This document shows, one piece after another, positions 42,402-51,619 of a DNA stretch of 64,000 nucleotides. Position 1 is the first letter of the stretch. Each line of letters opens with the position of its first letter. The stretch is from Glo-17 sp964637835 (GTDB lineage Bacteria; Krumholzibacteriota; Krumholzibacteriia; LZORAL124-64-63): contig CAZWYF010000015.1 in the NCBI GenBank assembly GCA_964637835.1, positions 13,249-77,248 on the forward strand, read 5' to 3'. The notes beneath the pieces are model-generated. The model worked only from the letters and a program-made list of their open reading frames with translations. It was not told the origin of the DNA and made no database searches. The translations under genes and the position numbers were made by a program.

Positions 42402-43046
42402 GTGGCCGCCGTGCCGTCGCCGCTGGTCGTCTTCGATCGGGCGTGCTCCCTGGGGGGGGCACGCCTCCTCGCCGGTGTGGACGAGGCCGGCCGTGGCTGC
42501 TGGGCCGGTCCGGTGGTGGCCGCGGCGGTGATCCTGCCGGACGGGTGGTGTCCCGACGGGCTGGATGATTCCAAGCGCCTGACCCCGGAGGTCCGCGAGG
42601 CGGTCTTCGCCGAGCTGCGCACCGGGGCCGTGGCCTGGGCGGCCTGCGCGGTGAGCCCGGCCGTGATCGACCGCGTCAACATCCTGCGCGCCACGCTGCA
42701 GGCCATGGCCCGCTCGGTGACGCGCCTGCGTCCGCAGCCGGAGCTGGTCCTGGTGGATGGCCTGCAGACCCCGCCCATCGCCTGCGAGGCCCGCGCGCTG
42801 GTGCAGGGCGACGGGACGAGCGCGGCGGTGGCCGCGGCCTCGGTGGTGGCCAAGGTGCTCCGCGACCGCGTCATGGTGGCCTGGGACCGGCACTATCCCG
42901 GCTACGGCTTCGCCGATCACAAGGGCTACGGCGCGCCCGCCCATCGCGCCGCCCTGGCCAGCCTGGGCCCCTGCCTGCTGCACCGCCAGAGCTACCGGCC
43001 CCTGGCCGCCCGTCGCCAGATCGAGCTCTGGAACGACTCCTGCTGA
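42402..43046 (+). CDS. rnhB: Ribonuclease HII
   Basis: A 214-aa nuclease that cuts RNA/DNA hybrids and single ribonucleotides in DNA. Catalytic residues are visible in LLAGVDEAGRGCWAGPVVAA (Asp-Glu pair, about residue 26-27) and in ELVLVDGL (third Asp). DDSKRLTPEVRE and the C-terminal GYGFADHKGYGAP are also canonical. The start is a GTG with a weak ribosome site, probably coupled to rplS. Confidence 0.93.
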   Translation: MAAVPSPLVVFDRACSLGGARLLAGVDEAGRGCWAGPVVAAAVILPDGWCPDGLDDSKRLTPEVREAVFAELRTGAVAWAACAVSPAVIDRVNILRATLQAMARSVTRLRPQPELVLVDGLQTPPIACEARALVQGDGTSAAVAAASVVAKVLRDRVMVAWDRHYPGYGFADHKGYGAPAHRAALASLGPCLLHRQSYRPLAARRQIELWNDSC

Positions 43047-43114
43047 TCCCTCGCCCCGGCCACCGCGGCCCGCGGTGGCCTTTCGCGGACCTCCTCCCGG
43101 ATCGGATCCTGGCC

Positions 43115-43471
43115 ATGACCGCGGCCGCCATCGGTCGTCTGGGCGAGGACCTCGCCCTGCGTTTCCTCGAGTCCTGTGGCTATGCCTGCCGCGCCCGGCG
43201 CTGGCGGCGTGGCGGTGGCGAGCTGGACCTGGTGCTCGCGCGCGGCGACCTGCTCGTCTTCTGCGAGGTGAAGACGCGGGGGCCCGGCAGCCTGGCGCGG
43301 GCGGCCGAGTCGGTGGACCGCCGGCAACTGCGGCGGCTGCGGTCCCTGGCCCGGCGGTGGTGCTGGGAAGAGGGCGTGGCGCCCCGGCGCGTCCGGGTGG
43401 ACGTGGTCACCGTCGACCTCGGCGGCGAGGGCCGGGGGCTGCTGCTGAGGCACTATCCCGGCGCCGGCTGA
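43115..43471 (+). CDS. yraN: YraN/UPF0102-family endonuclease-like protein
   Basis: A 118-aa protein with the restriction-endonuclease-like fold signature: GRLGEDLALRFLESCGY, then GGGELDLVLARGDLLVFCEVKTR (Asp and the E-x-K pair). The family has no firm function; linkage to rnhB is very common. It follows rnhB by 68 bp. It is the last gene of the ribosomal-protein cluster. Confidence 0.88.
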   Translation: MTAAAIGRLGEDLALRFLESCGYACRARRWRRGGGELDLVLARGDLLVFCEVKTRGPGSLARAAESVDRRQLRRLRSLARRWCWEEGVAPRRVRVDVVTVDLGGEGRGLLLRHYPGAG

Positions 43472-43513
43472 GGCGCCCGTTCGCGGCGAACGCGGGCGCT
43501 CCGGACGTGCGGC

Positions 43514-43552
43514 GATCGCGGCCTGATCGCGGCCTGATCGCGGCCTGATCGC
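43514..43552 (+). repeat. Tandem 11-bp repeat
   Basis: GATCGCGGCCT occurs three times in a row (43514-43546), followed by a partial GATCGC. It lies between yraN and the giant gene. The unit is not a multiple of three and is not in a gene. Confidence 0.9.
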
Positions 43553-43591
43553 AGGGTCGGCAAAGCGGTGGCGCGGGGGCGCGTGGTTCGC

Positions 43592-43597
43592 TATGAT
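43592..43597 (+). promoter_or_regulatory. Possible -10 element of the giant gene
   Basis: TATGAT is an isolated, good -10 match. The best -35 position, 17 bp upstream, reads TGGCGC, which is poor. The element covers an in-frame ATG at 43593, another reason to prefer the ATG at 43650. Confidence 0.35.
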
Positions 43598-43649
43598 CGG
43601 CGCCCCGTCATCACTGCCGCGAGGCCGGAACGCAGGAGGCGCCCGGCGC

Positions 43650-46600
43650 ATGAACTACTGGCAACTGCTGGCCACCGCGCGCGAGGCCCTCGAGCGGTCC
43701 GACTTCGCGGCGGCGGAGGCCCGCCTGGCGGCCGCCCGCGCCGCCCGCGGCGAGGACCGCCGCCGCCGCCTGCTCTCGGAGACCTTGCCCGACGGTCTGA
43801 GCCGCCTGTGGCGCAAGGCCCGGCAGCGGACGGCGGACGGCGAGCAGCCCGGCCGCTGGGAGCGGGCGGAATCCTCCCTGGTGGACGCCTTCGCGGCGGC
43901 CGCCGAGGCGGAGCTCACGCGGGCCGCGCGGCAGCTGGACGCCGGCGTCACGGATGATCCCCGCGAGGCCCGCGAACTGCTCGCGCGGGCCCTGTATCTC
44001 TCGGTGGCCAGCCAGCTGGCGCCGCGTCGCCTGCCGGTGTCGCCCCTGGTGCGGGCGCTCTTCGCGCTGCTGCCGATGACCGGCCGCCTCTGCGATCGGG
44101 AGCTGCTGCCCGTGGACGGCGACGTGGACGCGAACACGCGCCGCGCCGTGGCCGCCGTGGCCTGCGACCATCTCGACCGGCTGCCCGCCGCCGAGCGCGC
44201 CGCCTGGTGCGACCACCTGCTCGCCATGCTGGATGCGGTGGCGCCGACGCGGACCGCCACCCCGGTCGCGGCCGACCTCGAGGCCGCGCCCGCGGACGCC
44301 GGCGCCCTCGACGATGCGGTCGACCACGACTGGCTGGTCGCCCGGCTGGCGGACGCCCATGCCGCCGAGGCCACGACGGCGCTGGCCCGCTGGGAGGCCT
44401 GCGACCGCGAGGAGATGGTCACCGCCCGCCGGCACTGGAGCCGGCTGCGACGCCTGGAGATCCTCACCGACGGCGACCGGCGGCGGCTCGCCGTGCCGCG
44501 GCCGCGACAGGCCCGCGAACTGGTGGCCGCGCTGCCCCGCGAGGGCGATGACCAGGTGGCGGCCCGCGCCCGCGCCGCCGCGGCGGTCCTCGCGCACCGG
44601 CATCCGCAGGACCGCCCGTCCCGCGCCTGGATCGCGGCGGCGGCCGCGCCCGATGGCACCGTCCACGCCGTGTGCTGGTGGGGCGAGGAGCCGCGGGCGG
44701 TGGCGACCTGGCGGCCGGACGACGCGCCCGAGGATCTGCAGGCGCTGGTGGGCGAGGCCGAGGGCCGGCTGGTCTGGACCGGCGAGGAGGTGCCCGCGCC
44801 GGTGGCCGGGGGCTGGCCCCCGGAGGTGCGTGGCCGGGCGCTGGCGCCGCTGGCCGAGGCCATCCTCGAGCCGTTGCTGCCGCGCTCGGGCTGGGATGCC
44901 GACCTGGCGCGCCGGCTGGCCCTGGCCCGCAGCGGCCCCTGGCGCGACGGCTGGCGGGACGACCTCGGCGACCCGCGGCTCCTGCCGCCCGGGCGCGATG
45001 GCCGCCTGCGGCCCGAGCAGGCCGAGCTCGAGCCCGCACTGCATGCCGGGCTGCTCTGGCTGGCCGTCCGCCACCGCCTGCAGGTGGCCGATCCGGCCCT
45101 GCGGGCCGGCCTCGGAGAACTGGGTCGACGCGGCGCCGCGGCGGCGGCCTTCCTGCACACCGGTGCCGTGCTGGGCGCTCCGGACCATGCCGCCGTGGAC
45201 GCGGCCTTCGCGCCCTGGACGCTGCCGCTGCTGTGGACCCGACCCGACCCGCTGACCGACGCGCTGGCCGTCACCGACCAGGACGACGCCGGACCCGGCC
45301 GCGAGGACCTCGCCGGGCAGGACGTCGCCGTGGTGCTCACCGGCCGCGCTGGCCGGGCGCTGGCGGCCTGGGGGCCACAGGAGCGACGGTGGCGCGTGGT
45401 CTGCGATCGCGGCGACCGCTGGCGCGAACTGCGGCGCCAGGCCCGCGAGGCGTACGGTCCGGTGACGGTCGTCCCGCCCGCGGGCCAGGTCCACCACCTC
45501 GGCGCCGCCCTGCGCCTGCTCGAGGAACTGGCCGTCGAGGACGACCTGCTCGCCGTCTGCCACTGGGTGCGGCTGGTGGAGTCCCACAACGGCGACCTGC
45601 TCGACCTGCAAGCGCTCCGCCCGCGGCCCCGGGGAGCCTGCCCGCTCCACGACCGCTACGCCGCGCGGGTGGCCGACCTGCCGCGCCATTCCGTCGCCGA
45701 GGGCGACGGTGACGACGGTGGCTGGGGCGACCAGTACGTCCAGCGCGCCCGGCGCTCGGGGCTGGTGGCCGGCCTGGCGACGGACCTGCCGGTGCAGGCC
45801 GGGGCCCTGGACGCGGTCTGGGGCGTCTTCGACGGCAGTGACGCGGCCTGGGTGTTCCTCGACAGCGCGGCCGTCCACTGGCAGCTCTGGCACCGCGACG
45901 CCGGGCTGCCGGCGCGACTGCACGGGTTGCTGGTGGCGCGCGGACGCCGGCATCTCTCCCTGCTCGCCGGGCGTGGCTGGTGCCCCGAGGACCTCGCCGG
46001 CTGGTTCGATCGCGTGCTCGCCGGTTATGGCCGGCCTTACCACGGGGATCTGGGCGACGCCCGGCCGCCGCGACTGGCGCTGGCCGCCGCGGCGCCGTTG
46101 CCGGGCGCGCGGCTGGCCCCGGCCGCCGCCACCGCGGCGCCGCTGGTGCGCCTGGCCGCCTCGGGACCGCAGACGGTGGTGCTGGCGCCCCTGGCCCCGG
46201 CAGGCGCCGCGTTCTGGCGCGCGGCCGCCGCCGGCCGGTTCGGGTCCGTGAGCTGGGAGCTCGCCAGCGAGCTCCCGGCGGCCGCGGCCCGCCTGGTGGT
46301 GACGGAGCTGGCCGGACTGTCCGCCCTCGCGATGGCCCGCGAGCCGTCGGCCGGCCCGCAAGCGGATACCGTCGCGGCCTGGGCGGCGGCGGATGCGCGC
46401 CGGGCCCGGTTGCGCGACGAGGCCCGGGGCCTGACGGCCCTCGAGTGCGCGGCCTGCCTGGCCTCCGGCGCCGGTGTCGTGGAGGTGCTCGACGCGCGCT
46501 GGTGGCGCTGGCTGGCGCGGGCGGACGACGCGCCGGCGGCGGCCGCGGAGCTGGGAGTCGCGGACGCGGAACTGATCGACCTCGAGCCGGCCGCCGCGAC

Positions 46601-49600
46601 GGACGTGGTGGCGGCCGTGGGAGCCTGGCGCAGCGAGCAGGGCGAGGTTCCTGGCCAGCTGGCCGGCTGGTCCGGGCCGCCCCTGGGAGAGGCCGCGGCG
46701 CCCACCGGTGGCGGCGTGCGCTACGTGCCCGCCCCGGGAGCGGAGCTCTGGCGCGACCTGGCCGCCGATCTGCTCTCCAGCTGGGAGCTGGGCCGGCCGG
46801 TGTCGCCGCTGATGCTGCTGGCGGATTCGCCGCCGCCGGGGGCCGCGGCGGTGGCCGCGGCCCTGGCCGCGCCCGGCGCCACGCTCCTGTCGCCCGCCGG
46901 TGCGGCGAACCCGGCGCCACTGCTCTGGGCCCGTCCCGCCGATCTGCTGGCCGGCCTGCGATCCGGCGTGCCGGTGCCCGCCGGGGCACGCGTCCTCGTG
47001 CTCGACGCCCAGCGCCTGCTGCCGGATGCCGGGCCGGATCACCGGGACACCGGTGGCGCGCGCCTGCTCGCCTGGCTCCGCGAGCGGCGCCCCGCACGGG
47101 TCGACCTCGTGGGGGATCCCCTGCCCGCACCATGGCTCGAGCACCTGGCCGCGGTGCTGGCCGCGGAGGTGCCGGAGCCGGCGCCCGAGCCCGGCGGCTG
47201 GCCGCAGCTGCGGCGCGGACCCCGCCTGGAGGTGGTGCGTCGCTGTCCGCAGTGCCAGCAGGCCGGCGCGGGCGGCCTGGACGGCCGGATCTGCCGGGCG
47301 TGCGGCTTCCAGCTCGCCAGTCCTCCGTTCGGTGCGCCTGGCGATGGGGAGGCCGGCCAGCGGGCGCGCGCGCGGCTGCTGCTCGGGCAGGCGGACCGGG
47401 GCCACGACCAGCCGGCCGAGATCTGGGGCGATCCCGGGGAACTGGCCGGGCTGCGCACCGAGGCCCTGGCCGCCGGCGCGACCCTCGCCAGCCCGCCGCA
47501 GACCTGGCTCACCCTGCCGGACGGCCGCCGCTGGTCGTTGCGGCCACTGCCCACGGGCGTGTCGGCACGCGGACCGGCGTTGCTGCTGCATCCCCCTGCG
47601 GACCCGGCGCTCCTGCAACCCCGGGCGCCGACGCCGCCGCGCGGCGAGCTGACGCTGCTCTACGACCGCCACGATCTCGACCGTACCGATCCTGGCAGCG
47701 CAGCGGGCGCGGCGAGGTTGTTGCAGCTGCTGCACGACGCCGACTGGCTGGACCGGACGGCCGCCGACCTGCGGCCGGGCGCCAGCTTCGAGCCGGCGAT
47801 CCCGCTCTGGCGGCTGGCCTGGCTGGCCGGGCTTCCCGAGCCGGCGGTGCGGCGGACGCTGGCGCGCCTGCGCTGGCTCGAGGCTCTCGCCGGATCGCCC
47901 GCGGACGCCGCGGAACCGGAGGTCGCAGGACCTCCGGAGCTGCGCGTCCTGGTGCCTCCCCGCGAGCAGGAGCTGATCCTCGCCAGCCTGGCGGCTCGCC
48001 TCGATGCCACGCTGGGCGCCCTGCTCGCCGGCGGTGCGCCGGGGGCCTGGCACGAGGTGGCTGCGCCCACGGGTCTGACCGTCAGCGGCCCGCCCCCGAC
48101 CGACCAGGCCGGCGCCGATGCCGCCGACGACCTCCTCGATCGCCTGCTCGGACGCCTGGCCGCGGCCGGCGGCCCACTGCTCTATGCGTGTCGTGAGGGC
48201 GCCTGGTTCTCGGGGCGTCGGCAGGTGGGCTGGCTGGGACCACGCGAGGAGGTGGCCGGGGCGCTCAGCGGGCATCTGGATCACCTCATGGCCTGGAGCG
48301 AGCAGCTGCTGGCCGGCACCTCGCGGGTGGATGCGGGCGACCGCGTGCCCCTGCCGGCCGCCCCGGCCGCGGCCGAACGGCTGGCGCTGAGCCTGGGCGA
48401 GGAGCTGGGCTTCTGGACCGTGCGCGCGCCGGCGGGATCGGGACGCGTCGGCCTGGAGCTCCTGCGGCAGCTGGCGGCGTCGGCGTCGCTCGCCCCGGAC
48501 GGGGCGGCGACGCGGCTCATCACCCGGCTCTCCGGCGCGGCGGCGGTCTGGCACGACCGGCTGGCGGCCACGCCGGCGGGTGGCCGCATCGTCCCGTCGC
48601 CAGCAGGGCCGGGGCATCACCCCGGGCAGGTGTCCGATCGCGAGACCAGGCGACCCCGGTGGTGGCCTCGCCGTCGCGACCATCTCGCGCCGGTGCGCCG
48701 GGCGGTGGAGAGGGTCGCCGTGGCGGCGGGTCCGGGACGCCTGGTGGTCTCCGGCGTCCCTGGCAGCGACCGCACCGCGAGCGTGCTCGCCGGCCTGCTC
48801 GCCGCCGAGGGCGGACGCCGGGTCGTGGTCTGGTGCCCGGACCTGGACACCGCCGTCGCCGCCCACCTGACGGCCCGGGCCCTGGAACCCGCCTGGCAGC
48901 CCGACCTGCGCGTCTGGTCGGCCGGGGGGGGGACCCCGTCGCCGGTCCCGGTGCCGCCCGGGGCCCGGCGCCTCGCCGTGGTCCTGGAACTCCAGCGGTA
49001 CCCGCGGGAGGTGGCCTATCAGCTGCAGGAGTCTGCTCGCGAGGGCGGGCTGGTGATGACTCTCGACAGCGCGATCACCGGCCGCGGGGTGCGCGAGGAC
49101 CTGTTGCTGACCACCCCGCGTCGCGAGGAGAATCAGCACCTGGCCGTGGCGCAGCGGATGGCCCAGGAGCCGTGGCGCGCCGTGTTGCCGCTGCTGCCGA
49201 CGGGCGTGGCGGAGGCCCGGCCGGCGCGGCGCGAGCGCGGTCAGGTGCAGGCGCGTCGGGCCGGATCGCTGGACGAGTGCGCCGCGGCGATCGCGGCGGC
49301 CCGGACCGCCGGCCGCCTCGGCCCGCTGGTGGACGTGGTGGCCCCCGTGGCGGAGGACGTCTCGCTGCTGCGACGGGCGCTCGCCGACCGGGGCTGGTCG
49401 GCGGTGACCCTGGCCACCCTCGGGCCCCACCTGCTGCCGGGGGGACTGGAACTCACCTGCGCCCTGGCCGACGCGCACCGTCAAGCTCATGGCGAGTGGC
49501 CGGGGGGCGGCGAGGCGCCGGCCGCCGACACCCCCTGGCTGCTGGCCGGCCTGCTCCCCCCGCACCAGGGCGCGGACTGGCGATCCTGGCTGCGCCTGCT

Positions 49601-50039
49601 GCCACCGACCGCCCTGGCGGAATCCCGCACCTTCCTCGCCTGGCTGCGCCGGTCGCCCTGGGGGCTGCGGTGTACCGGGACGGCGGCCGCCCGGCACCAG
49701 GTCGCGCGGCTTTCCGCAGCGGCCGGCGACCGTGCGCCGGGTCACGCGCTGGACCCGGCAGGCTGGCGTGCCTGGCGCGCGCGGGTGGCCGTGGAGCTCA
49801 CCGGCGCGGCGCCGGTGTTCTCGAGCCCGTCGCTGCCGCCGGCCGGGCCGGTGGCCGTGCTCGCGTCCGCGGATGCTCCCGGCGCCGGATCCGCCGAGTC
49901 GCTGGTCTACGTCTGCTTCGGCTCGGAGCCGGTGGGGGTCCATCGGCCGGTGCTGCTACGGGCGAGCGACCGGCTGCTGGTGCTCTACCAGGAGCACTCG
50001 CCACTGCCTGGCGACGGCGAGGTCGGCCTCGACGGCTGA
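43650..50039 (+). CDS. Giant 2,129-aa protein with zinc ribbon and degenerate helicase-like regions; family not recognised
   Basis: One uninterrupted frame with codon use like its neighbours. The N-terminus is helical and TPR-like (ALERSDFAAAEARLAAARAA). Around residues 1050-1163 there is a superfamily 1 helicase-like order: LMLLADSPPPGAAAVAAAL in place of Walker A, RVLVLDAQRLL in place of motif II and LVGDPLPAPW resembling motif III. A Cys4 ribbon follows (C1199-x2-C1202-x12-C1215-x2-C1218), then a winged-helix-like WRLAWLAGLPEPAVRRTL (about 1387). Around 1697-1785 a second motor-like region has GRLVVSGVPGSDRTASVLAG (Walker A Lys is Arg) and AVVLELQRYP. The C-terminus, RPVLLRASDRLLVLYQEHS, recalls motif VI of DNA2/NAM7-type helicases. 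The catalytic residues are changed, so ATP hydrolysis is doubtful. AGGAGG lies 10 bases before the ATG. Helicase ancestry is inference. Confidence 0.7.
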   Translation: MNYWQLLATAREALERSDFAAAEARLAAARAARGEDRRRRLLSETLPDGLSRLWRKARQRTADGEQPGRWERAESSLVDAFAAAAEAELTRAARQLDAGVTDDPREARELLARALYLSVASQLAPRRLPVSPLVRALFALLPMTGRLCDRELLPVDGDVDANTRRAVAAVACDHLDRLPAAERAAWCDHLLAMLDAVAPTRTATPVAADLEAAPADAGALDDAVDHDWLVARLADAHAAEATTALARWEACDREEMVTARRHWSRLRRLEILTDGDRRRLAVPRPRQARELVAALPREGDDQVAARARAAAAVLAHRHPQDRPSRAWIAAAAAPDGTVHAVCWWGEEPRAVATWRPDDAPEDLQALVGEAEGRLVWTGEEVPAPVAGGWPPEVRGRALAPLAEAILEPLLPRSGWDADLARRLALARSGPWRDGWRDDLGDPRLLPPGRDGRLRPEQAELEPALHAGLLWLAVRHRLQVADPALRAGLGELGRRGAAAAAFLHTGAVLGAPDHAAVDAAFAPWTLPLLWTRPDPLTDALAVTDQDDAGPGREDLAGQDVAVVLTGRAGRALAAWGPQERRWRVVCDRGDRWRELRRQAREAYGPVTVVPPAGQVHHLGAALRLLEELAVEDDLLAVCHWVRLVESHNGDLLDLQALRPRPRGACPLHDRYAARVADLPRHSVAEGDGDDGGWGDQYVQRARRSGLVAGLATDLPVQAGALDAVWGVFDGSDAAWVFLDSAAVHWQLWHRDAGLPARLHGLLVARGRRHLSLLAGRGWCPEDLAGWFDRVLAGYGRPYHGDLGDARPPRLALAAAAPLPGARLAPAAATAAPLVRLAASGPQTVVLAPLAPAGAAFWRAAAAGRFGSVSWELASELPAAAARLVVTELAGLSALAMAREPSAGPQADTVAAWAAADARRARLRDEARGLTALECAACLASGAGVVEVLDARWWRWLARADDAPAAAAELGVADAELIDLEPAAATDVVAAVGAWRSEQGEVPGQLAGWSGPPLGEAAAPTGGGVRYVPAPGAELWRDLAADLLSSWELGRPVSPLMLLADSPPPGAAAVAAALAAPGATLLSPAGAANPAPLLWARPADLLAGLRSGVPVPAGARVLVLDAQRLLPDAGPDHRDTGGARLLAWLRERRPARVDLVGDPLPAPWLEHLAAVLAAEVPEPAPEPGGWPQLRRGPRLEVVRRCPQCQQAGAGGLDGRICRACGFQLASPPFGAPGDGEAGQRARARLLLGQADRGHDQPAEIWGDPGELAGLRTEALAAGATLASPPQTWLTLPDGRRWSLRPLPTGVSARGPALLLHPPADPALLQPRAPTPPRGELTLLYDRHDLDRTDPGSAAGAARLLQLLHDADWLDRTAADLRPGASFEPAIPLWRLAWLAGLPEPAVRRTLARLRWLEALAGSPADAAEPEVAGPPELRVLVPPREQELILASLAARLDATLGALLAGGAPGAWHEVAAPTGLTVSGPPPTDQAGADAADDLLDRLLGRLAAAGGPLLYACREGAWFSGRRQVGWLGPREEVAGALSGHLDHLMAWSEQLLAGTSRVDAGDRVPLPAAPAAAERLALSLGEELGFWTVRAPAGSGRVGLELLRQLAASASLAPDGAATRLITRLSGAAAVWHDRLAATPAGGRIVPSPAGPGHHPGQVSDRETRRPRWWPRRRDHLAPVRRAVERVAVAAGPGRLVVSGVPGSDRTASVLAGLLAAEGGRRVVVWCPDLDTAVAAHLTARALEPAWQPDLRVWSAGGGTPSPVPVPPGARRLAVVLELQRYPREVAYQLQESAREGGLVMTLDSAITGRGVREDLLLTTPRREENQHLAVAQRMAQEPWRAVLPLLPTGVAEARPARRERGQVQARRAGSLDECAAAIAAARTAGRLGPLVDVVAPVAEDVSLLRRALADRGWSAVTLATLGPHLLPGGLELTCALADAHRQAHGEWPGGGEAPAADTPWLLAGLLPPHQGADWRSWLRLLPPTALAESRTFLAWLRRSPWGLRCTGTAAARHQVARLSAAAGDRAPGHALDPAGWRAWRARVAVELTGAAPVFSSPSLPPAGPVAVLASADAPGAGSAESLVYVCFGSEPVGVHRPVLLRASDRLLVLYQEHSPLPGDGEVGLDG

Positions 50040-50099
50040 GCGGCCGGATACCGGGAGCCGCACACTCGACCGCCGCGCGCCGCGGCGTCCAGCACCACC

Positions 50100-50128
50100 T
50101 TGTCTGGAGGCGGCCGAAAGGCTACTTT
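50100..50128 (+). promoter_or_regulatory. Candidate tnaA promoter
   Basis: TTGTCT (50100-50105) and TACTTT (50123-50128) are 17 bp apart. The leader of about 65 bases shows no Trp-rich leader peptide of the E. coli TnaC kind. Confidence 0.5.
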
Positions 50129-50200
50129 CGACACGATCCGGCCGGTTCCGTCACCGGCCGGCCGTCCCGCCCTGCAGCCCCTGGCCCGAGGAGCCCGCGC

Positions 50201-51601
50201 ATGGATCACGAACTGCCCTTCGAGCCCTACCGCATCAAGGTCGTCGAGCGGATCCACCGCGTGCCCCGCGAGGAACGGCAGCGGCTGCTGGAGGCGGCAG
50301 AGTACAACATCTTCAAGATCCCCTCGGCGGGCATCTACGTGGACCTGCTCACCGACAGCGGCACCTCGGCCATGAGCGACCGCCAGTGGGCCGCCATGAT
50401 GACCGGGGACGAGGCCTACGCCCAGAGCCGCAGCTGGGAGGACTTCGAGGGCACCATCCAGCGCATCACCGGCTATCGCCACGTGATCCCGTGCCATCAG
50501 GGGCGCGCCGCGGAGAACCTGCTCTTCGGCATCCTGGTGCAGGAGCGGCACGTGATCCCCAACAACATCCACTTCGACACCACCCGCGCCAACGTGGAGT
50601 TCCGTGGCGCGGTGGCGCTGGACTGCGTCTGCGAGGAGGGGCTGGACCCCACCCTCGACGCGCCCTTCAAGGGCAACATGTCGCTGACCAGGCTGGGGGC
50701 GGCCTTCGAGAAGTACGGCGACCGCATCCCGCTGGTGATGCTGACCATCACCAACAACAGCGGCGGCGGCCAGCCGGTGAGCCTGGAGAACGTGCGCGCG
50801 GTGAAGACCATGTGCCAGGAGCACGGCGTGCCGCTGTTCCTCGACTGCGCCCGCTTCGCGGAGAACGCCTGGTTCATCAAGCGCCGCGAGTCCGGACAGC
50901 AGGACCGCAGCATCGAGGAGATCGTGCGGGAATTCTTCGGGCATGCCGACGGCTGCACCATGAGCGCCAAGAAGGACGCGCTGGTGAACATCGGCGGCTT
51001 CGTCGCCCTGCAGGACGAGGAGGTCGCCCGGCGCCTGGCCGCGCGGCTGATCATCCAGGAGGGCTTTCCCACCTATGGCGGCCTCGCCGGCCGTGACCTC
51101 GCCGCCGTGGCCGAGGGCCTGCGCGAGGTCCTGGACGAGGAATACCTCACCTACCGGATCGGCCAGGTCGAGCGACTCGGGGACCGCCTCGATCGCCACG
51201 GCGTCCCCTTCCTGAAGCCCGCCGGCGGCCATGCCATCTACCTCGACGCCCGGGCCATGCTGCCCCACATCCCGCCCGCCGCGTTTCCGGGGGTCAGCTT
51301 CACCGCCGCGCTGTATCTCGAGGCCGGCATCCGCGCCTGCGAGATCGGCAGCCTCATGTTCGAGCACACCGATCCGGACACCGGCGAGACGGTGGCGCCG
51401 CAGATGGAACTGGTGCGCCTGGCCATCCCGCGCCGGGTCTACACCCACACCCAGCTGGACTACGTGGCCGATGCCTGCGCCCGCGTCCGGGATCTCGGCG
51501 ACCGGTTGCACGGACTGGAGATCGTCTGGCAGCCGCCCGCGCTGCGCCATTTCCTCTGCCGGCTGCGCCCCACTGGCGGCGGCCGGCTCATCGCCACCTG
51601 A
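50201..51601 (+). CDS. tnaA: Tryptophanase (tryptophan indole-lyase)
   Basis: A 466-aa PLP enzyme that splits L-tryptophan into indole, pyruvate and ammonia. Seen: YVDLLTDSGTSAMSDRQW, HVIPCHQGRAAEN, LTITNNSGGGQPVSLENVR and the PLP Lys in TMSAKKDALVNIGG (about residue 261). Two sites separate it from tyrosine phenol-lyase: RACEIGSL, where the lyase has MERG with its key Arg, and ALRHFLCRL near the end, whose His matches the catalytic His463 of E. coli tryptophanase. The ATG at 50201 follows GAGGAG. It has its own likely promoter and no tnaB permease beside it. Confidence 0.9.
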   Translation: MDHELPFEPYRIKVVERIHRVPREERQRLLEAAEYNIFKIPSAGIYVDLLTDSGTSAMSDRQWAAMMTGDEAYAQSRSWEDFEGTIQRITGYRHVIPCHQGRAAENLLFGILVQERHVIPNNIHFDTTRANVEFRGAVALDCVCEEGLDPTLDAPFKGNMSLTRLGAAFEKYGDRIPLVMLTITNNSGGGQPVSLENVRAVKTMCQEHGVPLFLDCARFAENAWFIKRRESGQQDRSIEEIVREFFGHADGCTMSAKKDALVNIGGFVALQDEEVARRLAARLIIQEGFPTYGGLAGRDLAAVAEGLREVLDEEYLTYRIGQVERLGDRLDRHGVPFLKPAGGHAIYLDARAMLPHIPPAAFPGVSFTAALYLEAGIRACEIGSLMFEHTDPDTGETVAPQMELVRLAIPRRVYTHTQLDYVADACARVRDLGDRLHGLEIVWQPPALRHFLCRLRPTGGGRLIAT

Positions 51602-51619
51602 AACCCGGCGGAGCAGGCC

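Noticed and set aside
43611..49943. A 2,110-codon open frame on the minus strand opposite the giant gene
   Set aside because: It is a mirror effect of GC-rich codons. The plus-strand frame has the expected third-position G/C bias, a ribosome site and recognisable motifs; the minus frame has Arg/Gly/Gln-rich sequence without motifs.
50040..50200. TnaC-type leader peptide or tryptophan riboswitch before tnaA
   Set aside because: No short frame with a critical Trp and no conserved RNA fold could be seen.
50201..51601. Tyrosine phenol-lyase
   Set aside because: The lyase-specific MERG Arg is absent (CEIGSL is found) and the C-terminal LRHF carries the tryptophanase His.
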